The translations under genes were made by a program, and so were the position numbers. Under the pieces are notes generated by a model, which was given only the letters and a program-made list of their open reading frames with translations, did not search any database and was not told where the DNA came from. Shown one piece after another: positions 1 through 11,200 of a stretch of 64,000 bases of DNA. Position 1 is the first letter of the stretch. The number at the start of each line of letters is the position of its first letter. This DNA is from Nelumbo lutea. Lineage: Eukaryota > Streptophyta > Magnoliopsida > Proteales > Nelumbonaceae. The stretch covers positions 103,253,583 through 103,317,582 of the forward strand of contig JAKGHH010000003.1 of assembly GCA_022828595.1 (NCBI GenBank), read 5' to 3'.

Positions 1-234
1 TCTTAAGAAAGCAAAGACTCAAGGTGACCTACCAGGACTCAAACCGGCCTGCATCCGTGGAGGCCTCTAGTCTTCGGCAAGGTAGTCCACACAGAGGAAG
101 CCGACCTCCGCCCAGGACTTGAGCGTCTCCCTTGTCTTCAGGTTCAGTCTAACACCGAAATCCTGAATCGTCGGCCTCTAGTGGGTTGGGAAGGGCCACC
201 CCTCGGGGTTACGAACCACGAAGTAATCCCGTTT

Positions 235-861
235 TCAGGTCGGGATCCTATTGGGGAGTTTGTGCAGTAGCTTATAGGCCGTGCGAGGAGACATGTAATA
301 GGTTCTCCTATGCTCGGGAAGAGCACAAGAAGAGTTTTTCTTAATGGACAAAATAGAAGAAAAAATCTCGAGGTCGAGGGGAAGACAATACTCGTAAAAA
401 AGTGAGATGGTCCCTATTATGTTGCGGATGGAGTTCGGGTGTAACTGGTCTATGGTAATATCGAAAGACTTTAGGACCTCTACAATTAAAGGGTGCAAAG
501 GAAGACAAAGACCAGCCACGAGCTGCTCTTCAAAAATCACGATCTCGTTGTGATTGTGTTCCCAAGGGAAGTTACCTAAGGGGAGACTGTAGGAGAACTC
601 TCTTGGGAGGTTATATCGGCGGACTAAGGCCTGAAGCCGGTCCAAGGTCATTGTTGAAGGGCCCAAGTTGTCCGGCACCAGACCTTGATGAGAAGTGGAT
701 GGCAGACTACCCACGGCCCCTCGCGCCTCTCGGGGTAGCCTCGTCTCGGCTACCGATCTGGGCCGAGGTACCCTCCTCAGCCTCATCAAGAAGACTATCA
801 AAACAAGAAGAAGACATGAACTGAATAGAACTGAAAAGAAAAGCGAAGGGAGACTCACCAA
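235..861 (-). CDS. Antisense retrotransposon ORF, putative gypsy-type transposon domain (PF04195-like), truncated
   Basis: The 208-residue ORF runs opposite to its host LTR element. Residues 1-30 are hydrophobic, followed by a basic linker. From about residue 75 to the end it matches the plant family called putative gypsy type transposon (Transposase_28): RYNLPREFSYSLP, then a stretch on placing the plants' best-known LPLHPLIVEVLKSFDI-type core, and later IGTISLFYEYCLPL. The function of this family is unknown; it may bind nucleic acid like a gag, but that is not shown. The frame stops with TGA at 235-237, where the family normally continues; the same frame goes on with KRDYFVVRNPEGWPFPTHW, so the stop probably replaces a Trp codon. 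A TATA box lies 120 bases upstream (981-990 on the minus strand), so it may have had its own promoter. Confidence 0.7.
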   Translation of the reverse strand: MVSLPSLFFSVLFSSCLLLVLIVFLMRLRRVPRPRSVAETRLPREARGAVGSLPSTSHQGLVPDNLGPSTMTLDRLQALVRRYNLPREFSYSLPLGNFPWEHNHNEIVIFEEQLVAGLCLPLHPLIVEVLKSFDITIDQLHPNSIRNIIGTISLFYEYCLPLDLEIFSSILSIKKNSSCALPEHRRTYYMSPRTAYKLLHKLPNRIPT

Positions 862-980
862 AGAGAGAACCGGATTAGAGGGAAGTGGCGATATGGAAAA
901 CCCGAGCTAAAGAAGCTAAGTGCGACCTCAGATCGAAGGCTAGTAAGCTTGCGGCAAAGGAAATGAGTCTTGGGTCTCCC

Positions 981-990
981 TATTTATAGC
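981..990 (-). promoter_or_regulatory. TATA box for the antisense ORF
   Basis: On the minus strand the sequence reads GCTATAAATA, 120 bases upstream of the ATG at 861. Position and sequence fit a plant core promoter driving the antisense ORF. This is inference from sequence; no transcript data. Confidence 0.5.
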
Positions 991-1230
991 CATTGTATCG
1001 AAGAAGCAACGATCATGATCAAAGCAATCCGACGGCTCCTAAGAAAACTGGCTGCACGACCCTCGAGATCAAAAATGGTTTAGCGCGTTTTTTGGCGTCC
1101 GAGGAGCCTATAGGTCGCTTGACATCCACATGTGAACCGCATGCGACCCATCTGACAGAGCACCTAGACTTCGACCCAAATCCACTTGGCGTATCGGGAA
1201 CTCCTCAAACCAGGTCAGGACCCCTAGCTC

Positions 1231-1243
1231 GAGGAGTGGGGGC
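1231..1243 (+). other. Polypurine tract of the Tat-like element
   Basis: GAGGAGTGGGGGC sits just before the LTR start TGATG at 1247. This is the expected plus-strand priming site and it sets the orientation of the element. Confidence 0.6.
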
Positions 1244-1246
1244 AAT

Positions 1247-2113
1247 TGATGGAGGAGAATTTGGCCCGACCTCGTAATAGGGAGACACGTGGACGTAACT
1301 TGGCATGAGTGACAACTCGACGTAATCAGATCAGCACGTGGACATGACTCAACTTGGGTGATAGCTCAGCATAAATTAGCTCACTACAAAGCAAGCTGGG
1401 GTACGCTAGTACCCCGAACTAAAGTCACTTCGGGCTAAGATTATCCTGGTACCAGATCGCGACCAGGACAACAGAACCGAGTTCATTACAGATTGAGCCC
1501 GAACAGATGAATCACCTCGGTCCAAGGGCACTTTGGCATTCATTTCAGGGCGGACCTAAGGAGCACGAGCTCGAGAAGCTCGTTACCAATGAGCTCGCCA
1601 TCAAATAGCCCGATATACTACAGGTAGCTTGCCTACCGTTCAGACCTCCGCATGGCAACCTCGAGGAGCACACCACCGTACTCTATATCCCATAGGACCG
1701 TACTTTGTAACGGTCACATTAGTTCACCAACTCCTCGGTTCTGACGGGAAGGGACAGTATTACCGTTTGACAGCATTTTGCCTACCTAACACGCAAATAA
1801 GTCCCATCACAGCTGGGATCCAGTAATCGTTCCACCAACCCGCATGGACCCCAATATATAAAGACTCCACCCCCCAGGGGCGAAGGTATGTTATATTATT
1901 ATTGTTGTGTGTGTAATCCTCACTCTCTAGCTCTCTCACTGTTATCATCTTCAAGCTCTCTACTACCACCGTGTTCTAACTTAGCCATCAGAGTATCCTC
2001 GTCGGGTGAGCCACCCCGGGATCTCTGACTCGTTTCTTTTCAGGAACCCAATTCTCATTGTTGCTGGTAGCCAGGTCATATCCAGCAAGGAGCAGCCGGA
2101 TTACGCCACATCA
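1247..2113 (+). repeat. 3' LTR of the Tat-like element (867 bp)
   Basis: The LTR starts TGATG and ends CATCA, a perfect 5-bp terminal inverted repeat. A promoter-like TATATAAAG is at 1855-1863, followed by a CT-rich leader, as expected for the U3/R part of an LTR. No second LTR copy is in the window to confirm the ends; the five bases after it (GGTAG) would be the target duplication. Confidence 0.65.
1855..1863 (+). promoter_or_regulatory. TATA box of the LTR promoter
   Basis: TATATAAAG in the LTR, about 250 bases before its end. It faces away from the antisense ORF promoter at 981-990, so the two face opposite ways about 870 bases apart. Confidence 0.45.
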
Positions 2114-2908
2114 GGTAGAATCAATGTTTTAAGGGTCAATTAGGGTTTGAGGAAACTACCTATATATACCCTGTAGTTTCAAAACCTACTTACATGTTAC
2201 CTTGTTGACCTTTTAAACCTTAAATCTAATGGATAAAACGTAAATGACAAAAGTGTACTTAACTGTTATTAAATTTCCAAAATATGACCCTACTTTTCGA
2301 GCACAAGAACCACATCCACGAAAAGTGTCTTCTTCCTTGGTTGTTGGTTCTATGCAATTTGCTCAAATAATAGAGACCTGATCCCTTCGAAATTGTATGA
2401 GAACTTGGTGTCCCACTTGTGCAACAAGTATCAAAAACCTTTTGCGTTCAAACCCACTCTGCTCTTAAAGCTCAAGCAATGTCAACAAGTGTTAAAAACC
2501 TATAACTGAATGTGACTTAGTGCTACGTTCCTAGAGCTCACTTTTGGTCTAATTCCAGGGACTTCCTAGATCAATCAAGTATTGGCCCTCATTCTTCCAG
2601 CAAAAACGGGACCTTCTCCACTGACTCAAAGCTTTTGGAAATAAAATCCACACAATCATGAGTAAGTTAGTTCCTTGTGGATTCTTCTCCATTACTCTAT
2701 TACTCCAGTCAGATCGAGATGAAATCAGGTAAGTCGAAAAGGTTTCCTCTTTTTAGAGGAGGACCTTCCTTCAGAAGATCTTGAGCAGCCATAATTGTTG
2801 CGGCAGCCCAATCAATCATGAAATGGGAATATGATGGCCACAAAGCCCCCACAACTTCCCCATGGCCCATCTTCATACTTTTGTTAATGCCATACTTCTG
2901 TTCTAGGA
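2114..2908. other. FASS intron sequence, no feature seen
   Basis: AT-rich sequence between the LTR and the L1 insertion. Short ORFs here have no recognisable motif and I see no exon of the host gene. Confidence 0.5.
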
Positions 2909-4060
2909 AACTAACTAAAAACAAAACGTAGGGCTACCTTGGCACCACCTTGGAAAGCAATTCATAGCCTCCTCCCTCAGTTTCTCAGGTACATCAGGTA
3001 CGATGTTGGATCAGGGAATTTAATTCGTTTCTGGGAAGACACTTGGTTTGGTGACTGGCCTTTAAAGGAGATTTTTCCTTCCTTGTATTCTATTTCGTTG
3101 TATAAAAATAAGGTCATTTCAAATTTTTTGGTTCTTTCTTCTTTGCCTTTGAATTTTAATTGGGATCTCGGATTTTGTAGGGGTTTGAGGGATGAGGAAG
3201 CAACTTGTCTGTCAGAGCTTCTCCTTCTCCTTGATAGGTTTGCTTAGAGCTTTCTTGTCCGGATAGAAGAATTTGGTTCCCAAGTTCTAAAAGTTCTTTG
3301 TCTTGTGCCTCCTTTTTTAAAGCTCTTTGTCAGTCCTCTTCCTCTTTGTCCTTTACTTGGAAAGAAGTGTGGTTTCCGTTGATTCCCCCTAAAATTCAGG
3401 CCTTCTATTGGGAAGTGGCTCTTGGGAAAATTAACACACTGGATTATTTGCAAAAGAAAAGGCCTTTTCTATGTATTTCCCCCAATTGGTGCACTCTATG
3501 CAAATCTGATGGTGAATCTTGTTACCATTTACTAATTTCTTGTTCATTTGCTACAGGTATATGGGATTGTTTTTTCTCTTGGTTTGGGTGCAGGTGGAAT
3601 ATGCCAACGATGATAAAAATGTTGTTCGACCCATCTACCTTTGTGTTACCGAAGAAGAGGGGAAGAATAATGTGGAGGTACACTAGAGCAGCATTGGTGT
3701 GGACCTTGTGATAGAAGGGGACTCCAAGGTGGTGGTGGGATGGCTAAAAAACCCAGATTCAGTGATCTGGGCTTACAGAAATGAATTGAAGAAATTCAAA
3801 TGGTTAACTCAGCAGATGGAGGTAACTATACAGTGGTTGGGGAGGGAGGCAAATGCTTTTGCTGATTCTCTAGCTAAACAAGGGGTAACTAGGGAACAGT
3901 TGTACTGGGCCCAATTGTAAATTTATGATGTTTCTATATCAATGAGTGAGGCTGCACCTTGCGCCTCATTTTGGGATGCTTGTAACGAACACTTTATCAT
4001 TTGCTTCTAATGAAATCAATTGAATTTTATCTATAAGAAAAAACTAATTAAAAAGAAAAC
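2909..4060 (+). mobile_element. 5'-truncated L1 LINE with 19-bp target duplication
   Basis: The insertion is 2928-4041. It is flanked by aactaactaaaaacaaaac (2909-2927) and the same 19-mer with two changes at 4042-4060. It contains the C-terminal part of L1 ORF2 on the + strand and ends in the A-rich tail ctataagaaaa. The size, tail and long target duplication are the hallmarks of L1 target-primed reverse transcription with 5' truncation. Confidence 0.85.
2939..3920 (+). pseudogene. L1 ORF2 C-terminal remnant: zf-RVT and RNase H
   Basis: The first part (2939-3247) reads PPWKAI, then YDVGSGNLIRFWEDTWFGDW, the linker that follows the reverse transcriptase domain in plant L1 elements. The next part (3298-3711) has the zinc-binding zf-RVT pattern, with WCTLCKSDGESCYHLLISC carrying the Cys/His residues. 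The last part (3699-3920) is the end of an RNase H domain with VIEGDSKVVVGWL and ANAFADSLAKQG. Frame changes and stops separate the parts, so no functional protein is made. Only the last ~330 residues of ORF2 survive the 5' truncation. Confidence 0.85.
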
Positions 4061-5162
4061 TAAGGCGAACCCATAGGTAGCCTGTAGGGGTACTCAAATA
4101 AGGATCAAGTTCTTAAAGCGGCTCTAAAAACCTACTAATAATGCAACTAAAAAAAGACAAACCAAAAGTAAATTTAAGATAGGCTACAAAAATAGAAAGA
4201 CTTAAACCCGTGATAGATTTGATACCCTATCAGTAAAATAGCCATAACTCTCTTAAAACATGTTGAACTTACATTGTCTTGGCCTCATTGGTTAGGTAAC
4301 TGAATTACCTTCTAATGACACCAGAATTGCACAAAATAGACATATTTGGATCCCCTGAAAAATAGGCCAAAAGAAAAGTGACGTGATTACATGTTTAGCT
4401 TTTCGAAATTTAAAATCTCTGACAAGACTCTTTAAACTGGTTTGACACTTTAAGACAATTAAACCTATTATAAGACACTAATGAAGCAGAAAGTAATTGC
4501 CAATAAAAAATTATGAAGAAAATTCAAACTGATCAAAAGTATAACCTCCATTAAGTATTTCCTTGCTTTGATGACTGCATCATTCTGTGTGTGTGCATGC
4601 TTGTTTGCCTGTCTGTGGCATTTTTCTGTTGTTATTTCTTAATAGGGAAAAGTTTGGCCACAAACTGCTTTAGTGACATCCTTGAGTCAACAAAATCTGG
4701 AATTTAACATTAAAGTTAATGAATGAAACACTTACTAATGTTATGGTCGTTCCATGGAACATGTGAACAGAATACACACTAACTATATTACACCCGAAGC
4801 CATTTGTCTCCAATGACTGTAGAGAACAGTAGTTTCATTATGCGATTGTGGGTAGATTGTATCTGCAAATCAGGGCAATATGATCCTCCACAAGATGCTA
4901 TATCAGAACAAACACAGAGAAATTTTAGTTCTAGCCAAAATGTTAGTTTGCAGTTTGGCCCTATACACCAACTGGGGAATATGGCCCTTTTCAATATTTT
5001 ATACAACTTCTGCTACTGATCTGCTTCCCAAGTTTAGTGGCTAATTCATGATTTGGATTTAGTTTCTCTGAATTGATTGTGCTCTGTATGTTAAATTAGA
5101 AGTTTCACACATCTTTATTAGAATGCAGTGCATCACATTTCACTGCTCCTTGCTATTTTCAG
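4061..5162. other. FASS intron sequence upstream of the first visible exon
   Basis: AT-rich. A 72-residue open frame at 4804-5019 shows no FASS similarity. The end has the branch and polypyrimidine-like stretch ttgctattttcag that gives the acceptor at 5161-5162. Confidence 0.6.
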
Positions 5163-5234
5163 GTTTCCCTCACTCAGGCAAGAATTGATATGAGTGAGCT
5201 TGATGAGGATTCTGATGGTTTCCTTCAAACTCAT
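5163..5234 (+). CDS. TON2: FASS exon (first in window), start of EF-hand
   Basis: The 24 complete codons begin [19 protein letters not shown]. Acceptor is ag at 5161-5162 and donor GTATGA at 5235. The EF-hand loop begins here, and its twelfth residue, Glu, is the first codon of the next exon. Confidence 0.95.
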
Positions 5235-8200
5235 GTATGAACTCCCTGCACTTATTGAGCATATTCTAGAATGACCTGATTTACTTTGGGAGTTCTTTGC
5301 AATTTATTAGTGTCACATCACATTTTTATATATTATTTTATTCTTTCCAGGAAATGGAGGCCTACATTAGAGGCCTTATTCCTAATCTGGCACAACTTCG
5401 AGATATGCCTGCTGGCTTTGTTCAAATGTACTGCCGCATAGCTGCACGCAAATTCTTTTTCTTTTGTGATCCTCACAGGCGAGGTTTGTTAATGCCTCTG
5501 GTTATAACTCGGAGATGATATATGAGTTTAATTCATAAAAAGAATCTGAATTTCATATTCAATTAACCATCACCATCCAAGCCTTATCCCAATTCCCAAC
5601 TATATGGGGTTGGCAACATTAATGTATATCCATTGTTAAATTATGGCACTTAAATAATTTCTAACTACTTTGACCCATGTCCTTTTTGGTCTACACCTAG
5701 CCCTTCTAGTCCCTTCAACCTGCAACGGATCAATTCTTTTTACAGGTGCTGTTGGTGGTCTTCTATGCATGTAACCAAACCATCCTAGTCTACTTTCTCT
5801 CATTTTATCACCTGTTGGAGCTACTCCTAGTTTCTTTAATGACTTTACGTCTGACCCTATCCTTTCTAGTTTTTTGACATCCATCTTTGCATATGAATTT
5901 CTGCCACACTTTCTTGACTTCCCAATGTTATGCTTCAAATAGCATAACTGGCCTTACAACTGTTCTATAAAAGTTTCCTTCCAATCAAAGTGGCACACCT
6001 ATCACACAAGACTCCAGATTCATTCTTCCATTTTGCCCATCCTTCTCTCATTCTATGGGCAACACCCTTAATCTCTCCCTTGTTATGCATTACCGAACAA
6101 AGGTACCAGAAAAGGTTACACTGCTTTATTTCTCGATCTCCAATCCTAAATGCATCTTGATCTGCACTCTTATTATTACTAAAATTACATATTATATATT
6201 CTGTCTTAGTCCTATTTGTTTTAAAACCACTTATTTCTAGGGTATTTGTCCATAAAGTTAATTTTGATTTAATCCTTCATTTGCTTCATCTATTAGATCA
6301 ATGTTTTTAACAAATAACATGCACCATGGGACCTTCTTCGAAATATGTTTAGAGGCGTGTAATCTATGACCAATGCAAATAAACAAAGGCTAAGTGCTGA
6401 ACATTGGTGTAGATCCACCATAACTGCAAAATCTAATGTCTCTCCCACAAGTGTTCTGGCATTGGTTATTGCACCCTTATTACATATCCTTAATTAGATT
6501 TGTATACCTATTGGAGACTCATTTATTTTTCTAGACTCTCCATTTTACCTCTCTAGGGATTCTATCATATGCTTTCTCTAGATCAATGAACAACATATGG
6601 AGATGTATCTTTGTCTCTAATTTTTTTTTTATCTATTATTTCAAAAGAAAGATAGCTTCCATGGTTGGTTTCCTTGGAATAAATCCAAATTGGTTCTTCA
6701 ATATACTTGTTTCATGACACACCATTGCTCAACTATTTCCCCAAAGTTTCATAATGCGGTTCATTAGTTTACTCCCCAAAGTTTCACAACTTTGTATATC
6801 ACCTTCATCCTTTAATATAGGTATACTGCTCTTTCTCCAATCATCGGACATCTTCTTGTCTTTCATGTTTTTTTTTGAGAAAAGTTTAATCAATATTCAT
6901 TGATAAGAGAACGAGATACATGAGGAGGTGAACAAAGCAGGGGGAGAACCCCTACAATTTACAAAGGAGGAAGTTTGTTGCTATATAGATGCTCTAAGAG
7001 CGCACCACATTTCGCTAAGCCATCTTCTTGTCTTTCATTATCTTATTAAATAGCTTAGTTAGACATAGTGAGCTTACCTCTCCTATATCTTTCCACACCT
7101 CTATTGGAATACCATCTGGTCTTAATGCCTATCCTTCATTTTATTTTATTTTTTGATGAGTAAAAAGAAAAAAAAAATCAATAAACAAAAGAAGGAAGTA
7201 CAGACAAGGAGGTGGCAAGAGGTCACCTCACCATACAAAAGATAAAATTACATACTGAATACTTAAAATCATTATAAATGATAATCCAGGGCATTCTAAG
7301 ATTCTCCCCCATATCTGAATTACTAATTTGCCAATTCTGGAAGCACCCAAGCCTAACCCACCACTTTCCCACCAAAGCCACAAGTATTTCAATGTTTTTT
7401 GATTTATCTTTAAATACTCTTCCGGTGCTTTCATTCCGCAGGGCCCAACCAACCACAGAAGGGATACAGATCCAAAGGTCTTTGCCCTTCTGCCACAGAT
7501 GCTTGGCCAAACTGAGAAATGTTCTGCTTTGATCTTGGCTGAAATACTCTTGACTCCAAATAGTAAACCGTGGAAATTCCAAGTGAACTTTGCATATTTA
7601 CTAAACCCCCTGATAGCCTCTCTACATTCAGCTCCAACCAATCTCCATTGCTTTTCCCCCAAAACACCTCCTTCAAGCCAATGTCAAAAGACTCCAGCTT
7701 TGTTTCCTGTAACAAAACAACCATTGGATTCCGACATCTGATCAGGTTTCTCTACAAAATTCTCCTCATTCTCTCCCTCAACCTCTCTCATTCTGGCTTT
7801 GCACCCTCATCCTTCCCCCCTCTACCTGATTCCTTCCACCCAAAGGGATTGACGCTTCACATATCCTCACCCAACACCTCCTCTTCACCCCCTTCTTTGT
7901 TCTACTCTCTCTGCTCTTCTCCCCTTTCTTTAATTTTTCCTCCCTTCTATCTCTCTCAAACTGTTCAAATGGCTTTCTTGCAAAGTCTTCCCTAGAAGAA
8001 CAGACCCAAGGATTTGCCCACTTTCATCTCCCTCTATACTATCTTTTCTTTCTTTCATTTTAGCAATTCTAATTTTGTGAAAGTACATGTTATTTCCAAC
8101 AGTATTAATATGACTAGTATTTCCTTTGCTAGTGTTCATTTAATAATTTTTCGGAACAGTTTTTTCCATCTTTCCTTTATTTCCTCATCTCTTATTAAGA

Positions 8201-11200
8201 CTCTTTCATCTCTCCCTTTAATACACCTGACATGGTTTAAATCTTTCCCGTTCCTTTCTCTTATCATTGCTAGTTCAAAAACTCTTTTTCTCCCTCTTAT
8301 AACATGCTTGTTTTAATCTGAGTATATTTTGAACCTCTTCATTCCACAATCAAGTTTCTTTATCACGTTTCAAGTGAGTTTTGTTGGCTCTAGTAATTCA
8401 ACTCAACTTAACTAAGCCTTGTCCGAACTATATGGGTTTTTTTTTAAATTTTTACGTGAATCTTGTTCTGCCATTCTACTCTGTTCATGCTATATCCATT
8501 GTTAAATTATGGGCCCTTAAATCATTCTGAAATATTTCAACTCATTCTAGCATTTATTTACTGAAATTTGTAGATTTGAATTTGCAGGGGCAATTTCTAT
8601 CAAAATATTTAATAAATTGCAGTTTATATTTTCTTGGATGATTTCCACTAAAATAATCTGAAACTTTCTTTAGGCCCTTTTGGGTCATGGTCATAGTTGT
8701 CAAGGCATTGCCTAAGCGACTAGGCACCCTTGGCTGGGCGCTTTGCTCAAACACCTTGAGTTATAGCAACTAGGCACCCACCTAGGCAACAAAAATGACA
8801 AGGCAGGCACCTTATTATAATATCATTTATATTGCTGCGTCTTATTAATGTGTGTTAATACATTTTATTATACACTATATATATATATATTATTTATACT
8901 TTGTTTTAATGTTTTATTATTGAAATTTAAAAGATCGAAGGTTTTGAAAAGAGAAATAGAAAGAATCAATGGAAATAAGTGTAGAGAAGTTTTTTTTTTC
9001 CTAATCTCTCTCCCACTCATCGGTTAAATAAAATAGCAACTCCATCCTTGTTTTTTCCTATTTTATTTTCCGTCTTGAGTTTAGTTGAAAAACAGCCCAC
9101 TTGATGTATGGAACTGTTTGAGATTAGATGCAAACCAGAAAATGAACAAACAAGAGAGGAAGAGAAGAGAGAGCTGGCGGCAATGAGTGTTAGAGAGTAA
9201 GAGGTTCGAACATTACTCATCTCTAACACTCTAAACATCTTATTAATAAGTTAATCTTTGACAAATTACAGAGAGGCCCTTGAGTGAGCAGGAAAATACA
9301 AAAAAACTTGTGACAGACTCTCCCCCTGTTGACAATGTCTTTCTTGAGAGGAACCATAAAAAGGAGAAAGTTCATCAAAGGTAACATCCATAGAGACATG
9401 TCTGGTGCCAGCCTTTGGATCAAAACAACAATAACCCTTTTGTGTGGGGGAGTAACCAAGGAATATGCATTTGTGGGCTTTTGGTTCCAACTTGTGTCTC
9501 TGCACACTTGGAATGTGAACATAACAGGTACAACCAAACACACGAAGAGGAATTGGGAAGAGATCCTTGTTTGGATGAAGAATACTGAAGGGGGATTTAA
9601 ACCCTACAACCCTGGATGGCATACGGTTTATGAGATAGGTAGCAGTAAGTACAGCATCACCCCAAAATCTTGTGGGAACATGTGAGGCAAATAAAAGGCT
9701 CCTTGCAACTTCAACAATATGTCTATTTTTTCTCTCAGCAACTCCATTTGTTCAGGGGTTCTAACACAGGAGCTTTGGTGAATAACCCCCATGTCAGTGA
9801 GATACAAGGATAGGCTCTTCTCAAAATACTCTTTTGCATTGTCAGATCTGAAAACCTTAATTCTGGTACCAAATTGAGTTAAAACAAACTCATGAAATTG
9901 CCTCACAAGTCTCGGGACTTCGTCTCGGGATTTCATTAAGTATATCCAAGTGAATCTAGAAAAGTCATCAATAAACAGGATAAAGTATTTGTAGCCCCCC
10001 ATAGAGGATAAGTGGTAAGGCCCCCACACATCAGAGTGTACAATATGAAAAAGAAAAGAGGATCTTTTATTGCTCACAGGGTAATTTTTTTTACAATGCT
10101 TTGACAATTGACATGACTCACAATTGAGACTGGACACACTGACTCCCTTAAACAGTTTGGGAAGCAAATGACTTAAAGCAGAAAAAGGTAAATGACCCAA
10201 CCGACAATGACTCAACATAATTTGACTGACAGACTCTGAAGAAGTAGAACCAAAAGCAACATTCTTGGGATGATCAAAGCATTGGCCAGGGGTGTCGAGC
10301 AAGTATATTCCATTCGCTTCATGGCCACTCCCAATCACTTTCCGAGACTTCAGGTCCTGAAACACACAGTGAGAAGGGAAAAATGTTACACAATAATTCA
10401 ATGACTTGGTCAAGCTACTTACAGATAACAAATTGGTATTTAACTTAGGTACATGAAGAGTGGAAGATAAGAGTAAGAGTCTGTAGGCTTGACAGTTCCC
10501 TTGCCAGAAATAGGGGCAAGAGAACCATCAGCTAAGGTGATTTTGTCACGACCAGGAAGCAAATCATATGACACAAACAAAGTGGAAAGGTTGATCATGT
10601 GATCAGAAGCACCTGAGTCTATGATCCAAAGGGTCTTGGGATTACCTGAGGTAGATGCATGGTTAGCAGAAGCCCTTATACCTGAGTGAGCAAATGCAGT
10701 GGTGGCTGGACTTCCAAAAGGGTTGGATGATGAAGTTACACCTTCAAGCTGGCTGATCATCCTTCCAAACTTCTCATATTCAACTTTCATGGCTGCCAAT
10801 TGTGCACTTGCAGATTCAAACTCTGTATCTGTACTTGTGGCTGTATGTGCACTTCCTGTCTTTCTACTGTCATTCTTCTTCTGGAATCGGATAGGGACAA
10901 GACTGGGATGCAATTTCCAGCACTTGTCCTTAGTGTGTTTCGGCTTCTTGCAATATTCACACACCACTTCCTTCTTTCCCGTGCCACTGGGAGCTCCTGT
11001 AACCCCTTTGGGTTTGATTCCCATGTTTGCAAAATGATCATTGATACTGACCCCTTGAACCTGCACTTGCCTCCTACTTTCTTCACTGCTGACCAAAGTA
11101 TATGCTTGAGACAATGAAACATCTTCCTTGGACAAGATGTTTTGCTTTGTAATGTCATATTCAGAATTCAGCCCTGTCAAGAAATCAAAGACCCTATTCC

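Larger units (their letters stand above)
1..2113 (+). mobile_element. 3' end of a Tat-like Ty3/Gypsy LTR retrotransposon
   Basis: The piece consists of internal sequence carrying an antisense gene (235-861), a polypurine tract at 1231-1243 and one complete LTR at 1247-2113. Its left part, with pol and the 5' LTR, lies outside the window. The layout polypurine tract, LTR starting TGATG and LTR ending CATCA fixes the element orientation as +. An extra antisense ORF between pol and the 3' LTR is known from the Tat lineage of plant Ty3/Gypsy elements, and the LTR 3' part has the acttagccatcagag-type stretch followed by C-rich sequence seen in that group. The lineage call is inference because no pol is visible. 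It lies in an intron of the FASS/TON2 gene. Confidence 0.75.
5560..8385 (-). mobile_element. RTE-clade LINE, decayed, interrupted by two L1 insertions
   Basis: Read on the minus strand from 8385 to 5560. The part near 8350 reads WNEEVQ and CYKREKK, typical of the linker between endonuclease and reverse transcriptase in plant RTE elements. Near 7100 it reads [14 protein letters not shown], and near 6560-6660 it reads [14 protein letters not shown], the reverse transcriptase motif. The C-terminus at 5636-5938 has [20 protein letters not shown] and [11 protein letters not shown]. The 3' end near 5563 has the RTE-specific ending (ccaagccttatccca on the + strand). Several stops show it is dead. 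The L1 pieces at 6867-7020 and 7141-8016 sit inside it. Confidence 0.8.

Noticed and set aside
2709..2924. 71-residue minus-strand frame
   Set aside because: No recognised motif, and it ends next to the L1 target site in intron sequence.
4804..5019. Open frame of 72 residues just before the first visible FASS exon
   Set aside because: It does not match FASS, ends before the acceptor at 5162, and the FASS sequence expected here would end in a different motif.
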